DNA of 7,718 nucleotides from Candidatus Kariarchaeota archaeon (GTDB lineage: Archaea; Asgardarchaeota; Heimdallarchaeia; Heimdallarchaeales; Kariarchaeaceae): the NCBI GenBank assembly GCA_016839545.1, contig JAEOUB010000385.1:1-7718 (forward strand). The letters run 5' to 3'. Positions 1 to 5,535 of the stretch are shown one piece after another. The notes below the pieces were generated by a model. The model searched no databases and had not been told where the DNA came from. It was given only the letters and a program-made list of their open reading frames with translations. Each line of letters opens with the position of its first letter. Position 1 is the stretch's first letter. A program made the position numbers and the translations under genes.

Positions 1-115
1 AGGCCTTCTGCCAGGAAGAGAATTCAACCTCTATATTATCAAATGCTGCCTTGTGCTTTCCACAGTACTCAGTTTCTGCGGAACGGACGCATTCAGGAAT
101 AATACAATCACTCAT
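1..115 (-). CDS. Small Cys/His-rich protein, N-terminal 38 codons only (runs off the left edge)
   Basis: An open frame starts with ATG at 115 on the minus strand and stays open to the window edge, giving 38 residues. The start overlaps the topA stop codon in an ATGA arrangement, which is typical of translationally coupled genes, so it is probably the second gene of a topA operon. Cysteines lie at residues 4, 9 and 18 and a histidine at 21 (C-x4-C-x8-C-x2-H), followed by a Phe/Trp-containing stretch. The spacing resembles a small zinc-binding knuckle, so metal binding is inferred. I do not recognise the family and cannot say what the missing C-terminal part does. The overlap and the Cys/His pattern argue that the frame is real. 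Confidence 0.6.
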   Translation of the reverse strand, partial: MSDCIIPECVRSAETEYCGKHKAAFDNIEVEFSSWQKA

Positions 116-2364
116 GAGGCATCATCCTCCTTCTTTTTTGATTGCCGCTTCTTGCGTTTCTCATCAAATTCTTTCATGATAAGACATTCAGGGTTCAGAC
201 AGAGAGTCCAGGGTCTCTTGCCAGCAGCTTTTACACTAATCTGGGGGTAATCATCTGCTTTGCATGATTTATCAAGAGGTTCTAATCTCCCTTTCTGAGG
301 GAGTGGGTAGGTTGCATTGCAACTTTGATTGTTGAAATACTCAGTACACCCTACAAATCGTTTTCCAGACATGGTGGATGTAATTATCTTCAGAGTACCA
401 ATTCCGCAAGTCTTGCAGGGTCCAAGCTCAGTTGCAAGTCTGCGTTGACTCTGCAGCTCTCTACTGATCAATGCACCAACTTCATCCTCGTTCTCCTGTA
501 ATCCTTCAAGCATGTCATGAAGGAGCATGACACCCTGAACGATGGCGTCAGCAAGAGAGAAATCAGCAGTTTCCTCATTTATTGTCTCCTCTACCAGGTC
601 TCCCATTTTCTCAAGTTGTCGTGAAAGTTGCACAGACAGTACTTGAGAGGAATAGACCTGTAGTACCTCATTAACTACCTCACCTACGGGTGTGATTTCA
701 ATCGCATCACCTTTGATGTACTTTCTGTCAAATAGAGATTTTATGATATCTGCCCTGGTGGCTTTCGTCCCGATTTCCTCTTCTTCCATCTTCGTTAGTA
801 GAGAATTCTCGTTATACGACGGAGCTGACCTGCTATATGATTCAGTCCAATCTACTGAACTTACGGGCAGCCGATCTCCTTCTGTAAAATCAGGTAATTC
901 CTTATCGTCCGTCTCACCATATTTTCCGGCAAGCTCTCGCCACCCCGACTTCAGAGTCCTTCTACCACTCAGGTAGAATTGCTCTCCTGAAATATCGAAG
1001 TTGAGACGGTTGTATTCCATCTCGACAGCAGTCCCAAATGTAGAGAAATATCTGTGAACGATTAATCGGTATATTTTTGCCTCATCACCTGTATTTTTCT
1101 CAGGGGAAGTGCCCGTTGGATAGATACACGGATGTGCGGGGTCGGATTTTTTACCCTCCTTTGGCTTTTTACTCTTCTTGGCTAACTTGGCTGCAATTTT
1201 CTTGAACCCGGATTGTGTGGCAAGTTGAGTCAGGATCTCTTTGTGATCCATTTCTGGAGGATATTGCTCACTGGAAGTCCTTGGATAGGATATTGATGCA
1301 GAGAGATACAGATTTTCTGCCGCCCTCAGGGTTCTAGAGGGGGATAATTTGTAGTGTCTGTATGCCTCTTTCTGAAGTTTTGATAGATTCAGAGGTGTGG
1401 GTGGCTGTATCTTGCTCACTCTTTTCTTGACCTCAACAACCTCGGCTTCCTGGCCTTTCAGTTTCTTAACCGTGCTCTTTGCTTTGGAAAGACTTTCTAC
1501 TTTCCCTACTGCGTGTTCGAGATCATATTTTTCGTCACCTTCAATCGAGAGGTTGATTCTGAAATAAGGGACTGGGACGAAACTATTCATCTCATGCTGT
1601 CTCTCTGCCACAAACGACAGGGTTGGCCCCTGTACTCTTCCGGTTGAGAGAGTCAGATATTGTCCTGAGGTATTTTTCAGAGAGAGCATCAAAGCTCTTG
1701 ATAGATTAATACCCCATAGCCAGTCCAGATAGTGCCTCATCAGACCTCGGTTGTACATTCCAAAATTAATGGTTGACCCTGATTTGGCAGATTTGTACGA
1801 TTCTTCAAGCTCTGTTTTTGAGAATGAAGAGAATTTCATACGCTTGGCATTATTGAGAACATCTTCTCCAACTAACTGAGCTAGAAGGATTCCGCCAATT
1901 ACTTCTCCTTCCTCATCATAATCCGTCATGATTATGTGGTCTTTAGCGCTAGCTGCAACATGTCGAATGGCCTCTACTGCAGACTCAATTCTCAGTTCAT
2001 ACTTGTTAGGAGGTCTGTTCTTTGGAGCTGCCTCATGATAGGGAACCCATTTGAAATCATACACTGGATATTGCCACCCGATGCCATCCTGCACCAGGGT
2101 GAACAGATGCCCTGACGCGGGGACAATCAGTATATTCTCGTTCTCTGCCTTCACGTAGTATCCTGTGGTGTCAGGTAGACGAGTGTTCTCACCAGGTCCT
2201 TTTCTGGTTACCTTGATGGTGACCTTTTTCGCCTTAGAATCAAGCCGGTTGGCAATTTTCTTGGCTGCATCAGGTTTTTCAGCTAAACCCATGACATACG
2301 GCTTATCTGTTACATATTTTGGGAGATTGATCTCATAACCAGGTAGCATTTCTGTAGCAGCCAT
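112..2364 (-). CDS. topA: DNA topoisomerase of type IA (archaeal TopA/topoisomerase III-like)
   Basis: This enzyme relaxes or decatenates DNA by cutting one strand through a 5'-phosphotyrosine link and passing the other strand. The 750 residues carry the full family layout. The Toprim domain has its catalytic Glu in LAEKPDAA (Glu29) and the metal site in DYDEEGE (Asp148, Asp150, Glu152). The STGRVQGPT motif is at 240-248. The active-site tyrosine is Tyr360 in SYPRTSSEQYP. A DPAHPCIYPTG segment (His411) and TKATRADII (533-541) complete the core. A C-terminal zinc ribbon uses Cys650, Cys653, Cys673 and Cys682, and a weaker Cys pair at 722/727 precedes a Lys-rich tail. The Toprim fold usually starts close to the N-terminus, so the first 22 or so residues are an extension. 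The chosen start has GAGGG six bases upstream; Met6 is an alternative. The downstream gene overlaps the stop. The family is certain, but the topoisomerase I versus III label is not. Confidence 0.96.
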   Translation of the reverse strand: MAATEMLPGYEINLPKYVTDKPYVMGLAEKPDAAKKIANRLDSKAKKVTIKVTRKGPGENTRLPDTTGYYVKAENENILIVPASGHLFTLVQDGIGWQYPVYDFKWVPYHEAAPKNRPPNKYELRIESAVEAIRHVAASAKDHIIMTDYDEEGEVIGGILLAQLVGEDVLNNAKRMKFSSFSKTELEESYKSAKSGSTINFGMYNRGLMRHYLDWLWGINLSRALMLSLKNTSGQYLTLSTGRVQGPTLSFVAERQHEMNSFVPVPYFRINLSIEGDEKYDLEHAVGKVESLSKAKSTVKKLKGQEAEVVEVKKRVSKIQPPTPLNLSKLQKEAYRHYKLSPSRTLRAAENLYLSASISYPRTSSEQYPPEMDHKEILTQLATQSGFKKIAAKLAKKSKKPKEGKKSDPAHPCIYPTGTSPEKNTGDEAKIYRLIVHRYFSTFGTAVEMEYNRLNFDISGEQFYLSGRRTLKSGWRELAGKYGETDDKELPDFTEGDRLPVSSVDWTESYSRSAPSYNENSLLTKMEEEEIGTKATRADIIKSLFDRKYIKGDAIEITPVGEVVNEVLQVYSSQVLSVQLSRQLEKMGDLVEETINEETADFSLADAIVQGVMLLHDMLEGLQENEDEVGALISRELQSQRRLATELGPCKTCGIGTLKIITSTMSGKRFVGCTEYFNNQSCNATYPLPQKGRLEPLDKSCKADDYPQISVKAAGKRPWTLCLNPECLIMKEFDEKRKKRQSKKKEDDAS

Positions 2365-2370
2365 TCAGAG

Positions 2371-2375
2371 CCCTC
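2371..2375 (-). promoter_or_regulatory. Shine-Dalgarno-like site of topA
   Basis: On the minus strand GAGGG lies six bases before the topA ATG at 2364, a normal distance for ribosome binding. It supports this start over the internal Met codons. A T-rich run about 40 bases upstream (2400-2410) could be part of the promoter, but no clear box A stands at the 26-base distance seen before other genes in this window. topA therefore seems to have a short leader. Confidence 0.45.
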
Positions 2376-2407
2376 AGTGTTACCCTTCAGCATGATCACA
2401 AAAAAAG

Positions 2408-2491
2408 TAATTGAAATTGATACTGTGCAGTCCCGGATATCAGGGGCAGATCGCTGCCCTGAAATCTTTCGGGATCTACAGGTCAACATTA
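2408..2491. repeat. Long imperfect inverted repeat (hairpin) between topA and tRNA-Pro
   Basis: The core spans 2431-2474. TCCCG (2431-2435) pairs with CGGGA (2470-2474), GAT (2436-2438) with ATC (2464-2466), TCAGG (2440-2444) with CCTGA (2458-2462), and GCAG (2446-2449) with CTGC (2454-2457), around an ATCG loop. This gives 17 pairs interrupted by one bulged G, one A/A mismatch and a TTT bulge. The symmetry continues outward: AG with CT, CTGT (2423-2426) with ACAG (2478-2481), TTGA (2417-2420) with TCAA (2483-2486), and TAAT (2408-2411) with ATTA (2488-2491). It could be a structured RNA, an extended protein-binding palindrome upstream of topA, or a small mobile remnant. The sequence does not show which strand, if either, is transcribed. 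The rest of the gap from 2365 to 2655 holds no convincing gene. Confidence 0.75.
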
Positions 2492-2601
2492 TTGAGATTA
2501 CAGACTTCCTCATCAATTTCTCAATAGACCATCAAGAGAAAATATTCGCATCAAATCGTTGAAGATTGTTTTTGAGAGGACTCTTGCTAAGATATTATCG
2601 C

Positions 2602-2613
2602 GATACATAAAAG
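2602..2613 (+). promoter_or_regulatory. Possible box A promoter element of tRNA-Pro
   Basis: The AT-rich stretch GATACATAAAAG, followed by a purine-rich run, is the best TATA-like candidate upstream of the tRNA. It would place transcription start near 2633 and leave a 5' leader of about 22 bases for RNase P to remove. It is weaker than the elements before the protein genes. Confidence 0.3.
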
Positions 2614-2655
2614 AAGGAAAGAGAAGGATAAGAGTGTCAACAGCTGTTGATACAT

Positions 2656-2729
2656 GAGCCGGTAGTCTAGCCTGGTATGATGCGTGGTTTGGGTCCACGT
2701 GGCCGGGGGTTCGAATCCCTCTCGGCTCA
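2656..2729 (+). tRNA. tRNA-Pro with anticodon TGG
   Basis: The 74 bases fold as a standard cloverleaf. The acceptor stem pairs GAGCCGG (2656-2662) with TCGGCTC (2722-2728), with one G-T pair, and the discriminator is A2729. The D arm runs from 2665 to 2681. The anticodon stem CGTGG/CCACG (2683-2687 with 2695-2699) encloses TTTGGGT, so the anticodon is TGG at 2690-2692, reading proline codons. The variable loop has five bases. The T arm GGGGG/CCCTC encloses TTCGAAT. No CCA is encoded after the discriminator, so it must be added by the CCA-adding enzyme, as is common in archaea. No intron is visible in the anticodon loop. Confidence 0.95.
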
Positions 2730-2748
2730 TCTTTTCTCCTTAATTTTT
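2730..2748 (+). terminator. T-rich termination tract after tRNA-Pro
   Basis: Immediately after the tRNA the plus strand has two T-rich runs (TTTT at 2732-2735 and TTTTT near 2744-2748) without a hairpin. Archaeal RNA polymerase commonly stops in such oligo-T tracts. The assignment rests only on composition and position. Confidence 0.5.
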
Positions 2749-2816
2749 GGGCGATAAATTTAGTTAAAAAAAAATTTCAATTAGTATTAGTAAGACTGAT
2801 AATTCGATAAGATTTT

Positions 2817-2840
2817 GGGATTGTAATCTTTAACAATCCC
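2817..2840. promoter_or_regulatory. Perfect 8-bp inverted repeat abutting the FAU-1 operon TATA element
   Basis: GGGATTGT (2817-2824) and ACAATCCC (2833-2840) are exact inverted copies separated by eight AT-rich bases. The right half ends directly against the TATA-like TTTATAGC, so it covers the position where TFB contacts DNA. The half-sites are 16 bases apart centre to centre, which suits a dimeric helix-turn-helix repressor or activator. The winged-helix-like protein of the same operon (4322-4537) is an obvious but untested candidate. A hairpin terminator for the upstream tRNA is less likely, because archaea do not generally use that type. Confidence 0.55.
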
Positions 2841-2848
2841 TTTATAGC
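2841..2848 (+). promoter_or_regulatory. Box A (TATA) element of the FAU-1 operon
   Basis: TTTATAGC is centred near 2844. Allowing the usual 25-27 bases, transcription should start near 2869-2871, only a few bases before the FAU-1 ATG at 2877. The mRNA would then be leaderless or nearly so. Confidence 0.55.
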
Positions 2849-2856
2849 TAGGGCTT

Positions 2857-2884
2857 GGTGGGTTTTATGAGTATCCATGAATAA
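2857..2884 (+). other. Ribosome-site-like GGTGGG plus five-codon upstream ORF overlapping the FAU-1 start
   Basis: GGTGGG at 2857-2862 is four bases before an ATG at 2867. That ATG opens a frame of only five codons (MSIHE) ending in TAA at 2882-2884, and the frame overlaps the FAU-1 start at 2877. GGTGGG is 14 bases from the FAU-1 ATG, too far for a good ribosome site. If transcription starts upstream of 2857, the small frame could feed or limit FAU-1 translation. If it starts near 2870, as the TATA position suggests, the small frame is not transcribed and is chance. Confidence 0.25.
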
Positions 2885-4325
2885 TGAATTGAAAATCCGT
2901 GTTGAATCGATCTATGACCTCGCCCTTGCGAAACTGTTACTTGATCACCTAGAGGGTATGGTGCTCGTCAGCCCCACCGTTGATCAGAAGAATTATCTCC
3001 AAGTTCCAGTGAGCAACGATCCCCATGAGGTTCATATCGGTGATCTCGAGTACCGTACAGGCATCCAGGTTAAAGGTGCAGGTGATGTGGTAACCACCAT
3101 TGAGACCCTGCTCCGTGAGAACCTGCCTGATGCCATTGTGTTTAACCATCCACTGCAGCAGGATGCAGTTTTCAATGCCACCGTTATCAAGTATATCTAC
3201 CGAAAACGTATGGCAATTCTTGATCTAGGTAGCGGTATCCGAGGAATAATGTTCAATGTAGAGACCAATGTAGGCAATACCCACCTGGTACAAATCAAAG
3301 AGCTCACAGCTGAAAAAGATAAATTACCCGTATGTTCTGATATCATCACCCTTTCAGGAGACTATGTGATCCTTGAGGTCAATGCAGATTTTGTACGTGT
3401 CTCACGAAAAATCAAAGGTGATGATCGTACACGACTCCACGAGCTTGGAAAGAAGCTTCTTCCTCCTGGTTTCGGTATCATTGTCAGAACCAGTGCCAAT
3501 GCAGTTTCCGATCAGGAGATCCAGGAAGAAATTGAGAAATTGCAGGATATGTGGAGAGATATTGAGAAACAAACGGCAAGCTCCGATGAGAACACCAAGG
3601 TTGTCAGTGGTGAGAAAGTTTCTGAGATCATTCTAGGCAATGCATCCAAAGTTTTCCTTGACAAGATCCGATCAGCTCTGACTACCACATTACCCAATTA
3701 TCATCATTTCAAGGCATATTCCATGGCAAGTGGTCTAACTGCAGATTTCGCTCAGCAATTCGTTGACCGGATTGCACACACCGAACTTGCAAATGTCCTA
3801 GAAGACATGGTCATCGAGCGAGATTATCCCGTAAGTAACCATGTGAAGGCACAGTTTAATTTCATTGATGGAACCTCAGAGGAGACTATCATTGGAAACA
3901 TTGTCAAGACTGGCAAGACTGTTGTCACCCGTACAACCCTTGGCCGAGACCATGGAGAGACCTCTCCGAACTTCACTGTCAGTGAGAATGACGTGATGGA
4001 GACGTACTTCTCCTACGGTAGCTGGACTGTACACTACCGCTACTATTCGGGAGATTCAAATGATCTCATTGGTGAGAAACTGAGGATTATCACTCCCCTT
4101 GATTTTGTCTACCGTGGTAGAATCAGGGCATTTGATATGGGAATGACCCTGTACAAGAACGATGATGGCGATACTACCTCAAAGGTCAACAACGCCACCT
4201 CAAACATGGTGGAAAGAGGTATGATCTCTGGAAATCTTGATAACAAGCTAGGTGAAGTACTCCGAGTAGCCATGCAAATGTTGAAAACATCGACTGATGC
4301 CATCCTTATTCACCTGAGTCAATGA
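2877..4325 (+). CDS. fau-1: FAU-1 family RNase E/G-like RNA-binding protein with C-terminal DUF402 domain
   Basis: FAU-1 proteins are archaeal relatives of the RNase E/G catalytic half. They bind AU-rich RNA and are linked to RNA processing or decay in the cytoplasm. The 482-residue length is close to the known archaeal member (about 470). Residues 1-100 match the N-terminal RNase E/G-like part. Residues 104-150 (KYIYRKRMAILDLGSGIRGI and on) form an S1-like RNA-binding insert. Residues 173-206, VSRKIKG to GFGIIVRTSA, resemble the VSRRI and IVRT segments of RNase E/G. A charged helical stretch follows (212-232). Residues 355-428, with YYSGDSNDLIGEKLRIITP, fit DUF402. ATG 2877 is the furthest usable start because TGA lies in frame at 2868. 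The gene leads a three-gene operon and its stop overlaps the next start (ATGA). Family assignment is firm, but catalytic activity is inferred. Confidence 0.88.
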   Translation: MNNELKIRVESIYDLALAKLLLDHLEGMVLVSPTVDQKNYLQVPVSNDPHEVHIGDLEYRTGIQVKGAGDVVTTIETLLRENLPDAIVFNHPLQQDAVFNATVIKYIYRKRMAILDLGSGIRGIMFNVETNVGNTHLVQIKELTAEKDKLPVCSDIITLSGDYVILEVNADFVRVSRKIKGDDRTRLHELGKKLLPPGFGIIVRTSANAVSDQEIQEEIEKLQDMWRDIEKQTASSDENTKVVSGEKVSEIILGNASKVFLDKIRSALTTTLPNYHHFKAYSMASGLTADFAQQFVDRIAHTELANVLEDMVIERDYPVSNHVKAQFNFIDGTSEETIIGNIVKTGKTVVTRTTLGRDHGETSPNFTVSENDVMETYFSYGSWTVHYRYYSGDSNDLIGEKLRIITPLDFVYRGRIRAFDMGMTLYKNDDGDTTSKVNNATSNMVERGMISGNLDNKLGEVLRVAMQMLKTSTDAILIHLSQ

Positions 4326-4537
4326 CACGCAATACCCAATGCCTGCTCACCATTCTCGGAGAGCATCCCGGTGGTCTGACCACCGCACAGATTCTAGATG
4401 AAACCATCAACTATCCAGAGCTCTGTAAATCGTGTAGCAGTGGGTCTGTTATCATCTCAACTGCCAAGGAACTGATGGAAGAAGGTAAAGTGAGCCGCAA
4501 AGTGGAAAAAGGAGGATTTGTATGGAGTCTCCAGTAA
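4322..4537 (+). CDS. Small winged-helix-like protein (71 residues)
   Basis: The ATG overlaps the FAU-1 stop by four bases and the end overlaps the next gene by 16 bases, so the three genes almost certainly share one transcript. The sequence has the rhythm of a winged helix: a first helix (CLLTILGEHP), a helix-turn-helix around GGLTTAQILDE and SVIISTAKELMEEG, then a short beta-wing (KVSRKVEKGGFVWSL). A CKSC pair (Cys35, Cys38) lies between the helices and could bind metal or sense redox, though two cysteines alone are thin evidence. It may bind DNA as an autoregulator of this operon, or bind RNA or protein as an adaptor of FAU-1. I do not recognise a named family. The overlap with both neighbours makes it a convincing gene. 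Confidence 0.75.
   Translation: MTRNTQCLLTILGEHPGGLTTAQILDETINYPELCKSCSSGSVIISTAKELMEEGKVSRKVEKGGFVWSLQ
4511..4515 (+). promoter_or_regulatory. Strong Shine-Dalgarno site for the 4522 gene
   Basis: GGAGG, inside AAAAAGGAGG, lies six bases before ATG 4522 and inside the coding sequence of the winged-helix gene. It is the best ribosome site in the window and fixes the start of the third operon gene. Genes at the head of transcripts here lack such a site. Confidence 0.85.
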
Positions 4538-4866
4538 TTTCAACCTACTCACATCCAATTGTGGATCGTGATGGCCCCAGCACCGTCTATCTCACGTTGG
4601 TGGAATACTCAAATGCAATACAGGCAGCACTGTATGACAAAGAGCCCAAGCTTGGATCCATGGTCCTGTCCTACAAGGCTGGAGAGTTGGTCCAGAGTCA
4701 GACAGTCTTTCAGGGAAAGCACCTGGAGCTGGCCCGATTACTGGGCATGCTACTGTCAAAACGCAAGGACGCAATTATCTATGCCTCGGTCAATATTTCA
4801 GAGGATGCTCGGGTTACCCATGAAACGATCCGTATGTTGCTTGAACACATGGACTCAAAGTCGTGA
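4522..4866 (+). CDS. Proteasome assembly chaperone PAC3/PAC4-like protein (114 residues, tentative)
   Basis: The start is fixed by a GGAGG six bases upstream. The order of segments recalls the eukaryotic chaperones PSMG3 and PSMG4. There is a beta-strand pair (VYLTLVEYSNAIQAALYDKE, 22-41), a LGSMVLSY strand (44-51), then TVFQGKHLELARLLGMLL (61-78), comparable to the 'llG' strand and central helix of PAC proteins. A strand IIYASVNIS (85-93) corresponds to 'VFVSYNL', and a C-terminal helix TIRMLLEHM ends the protein. Length also fits (about 120 residues). In eukaryotes PAC3-PAC4 helps form the alpha ring of the 20S proteasome. The match was made by eye from memory, so homology is an inference. 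No signal peptide or membrane segment is visible. The gene end overlaps the convergent ubiX by 12 bp. Confidence 0.5.
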   Translation: MESPVISTYSHPIVDRDGPSTVYLTLVEYSNAIQAALYDKEPKLGSMVLSYKAGELVQSQTVFQGKHLELARLLGMLLSKRKDAIIYASVNISEDARVTHETIRMLLEHMDSKS

Positions 4867-5430
4867 TTTTGCAGTTTCAGGATCCCACGGTTTGAACAGA
4901 TTATGATCTATACCAAAGACATTCAGGACTTTGCCCACCACAAAATTGATGACATCGTCGACTGACTTGGGGTGATAGTAAAACCCAGGAGAGGCAGGTA
5001 AGATAGTTGCACCGGCTTCCTGGGCTTGTAGCATGTTTTTGAGGTGTATCCTGTTCAGGGGTGTCTCACGATTTACGAGGACAAGCTTTCTGCCCTCTTT
5101 CATCATACAATCTGCAGCCCGGTGTATCAGGTTCTGAGAGAACCCGTTGGCAACTGCAGCCAGTGTCTTCATCGAGCAGGGAACAATAATCATCCCGCTG
5201 TTTTTGTGAGTACCTGATGCAATTGAGGCACCGATATTTCTGACATCATGGATGTTGGTTGCCTTATCAAGTATTGACTGGTAATCTCCTCCAACTTCAA
5301 GGTCTAGTACTTTTCTTGCACCATCAGAAACAACAAGCTCGACCTCGTGTCCCAGAGATGTCAGGACCTCGATAAGCCGCAAGCCATACTGAGCTCCCGA
5401 CCCTCCCGACATAGCAACAATCAGGTTCAT
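4855..5430 (-). CDS. ubiX: UbiX-type flavin prenyltransferase
   Basis: UbiX joins dimethylallyl phosphate to reduced FMN and makes prenylated FMN, the cofactor of UbiD-family decarboxylases. The 191 residues match the family throughout. They include the flavin-binding loop SGGSGAQYG (8-16), SGTHKNSGMIIVPCSMKTLA (72-91), HRAADCMMKEGRKLVLVNRE (103-122), and GFYYHPKSVDD (149-159). By aligned motif, Arg104, Lys111, Arg121, Glu122 and Tyr151 match the active-site Arg122, Lys129, Arg139, Glu140 and Tyr169 of bacterial UbiX. The last arginine (Arg185 there) appears as Lys167. In archaea the likely client is a UbiD-like decarboxylase, such as the anhydromevalonate phosphate decarboxylase of the mevalonate variant. 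No ubiD is in the window. A TATA-like element sits 26 bases before the start, so the mRNA is probably leaderless. Confidence 0.95.
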   Translation of the reverse strand: MNLIVAMSGGSGAQYGLRLIEVLTSLGHEVELVVSDGARKVLDLEVGGDYQSILDKATNIHDVRNIGASIASGTHKNSGMIIVPCSMKTLAAVANGFSQNLIHRAADCMMKEGRKLVLVNRETPLNRIHLKNMLQAQEAGATILPASPGFYYHPKSVDDVINFVVGKVLNVFGIDHNLFKPWDPETAKSRL

Positions 5431-5450
5431 ATTACCACAATCTCAAGGTA

Positions 5451-5460
5451 TGATATATTT
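5451..5460 (-). promoter_or_regulatory. Box A (TATA) element of ubiX
   Basis: Read on the minus strand this is AAATATATCA, centred about 26 bases before the ubiX ATG at 5430. That distance places the transcription start at or next to the start codon. No Shine-Dalgarno sequence is present in between, which fits a leaderless mRNA. Confidence 0.6.
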
Positions 5461-5497
5461 GAATGGGTACCTCTAGTTTAGCACCAAATAGACGAGC

Positions 5498-5522
5498 TTG
5501 ATGAATTTTTATCTCTCATCAA
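5498..5522. promoter_or_regulatory. Inverted repeat TTGATGA-N11-TCATCAA enclosing the TATA element of the KaiC-like gene
   Basis: TTGATGA (5498-5504) and TCATCAA (5516-5522) are perfect inverted copies with 11 bases between them. The spacer contains TTTTTATC (5506-5513), a box A candidate centred 26 bases before ATG 5536. A dimeric protein bound here would cover the TATA element and the start site, the classic position of an archaeal repressor. The whole divergent ubiX/KaiC gap is 105 bp, so ubiX could be affected too. Confidence 0.55.
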
Positions 5523-5535
5523 CTATTGATTCTAA

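Noticed and set aside
2440..2516. Possible C/D box guide RNA on the minus strand (TTGATGA at 2510-2516, CTGA at 2440-2443)
   Set aside because: The box C purine is missing, the span is longer than usual for archaeal C/D RNAs, and no clear C' and D' boxes are visible.
2377..2562. Plus-strand frame of 61 codons (or 56 from ATG 2392) between topA and tRNA-Pro
   Set aside because: It has no ribosome site or promoter at a sensible distance, it contains the long palindrome, and the product matches no family I know.
2310..2698. Two minus-strand frames upstream of topA
   Set aside because: One overlaps the topA 5' end in another frame and the other runs through the tRNA gene. Both have non-protein-like composition.
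2817..2840. Hairpin terminator after tRNA-Pro
   Set aside because: It lies almost 90 bases past the tRNA, after earlier T-rich tracts, and abuts a TATA element. An operator is the better reading.
4559..4906. 115-codon plus-strand frame overlapping the PAC-like gene
   Set aside because: It is a shadow in another frame, with no ribosome site. The frame at 4522 has a strong GGAGG and coherent strand/helix pattern.
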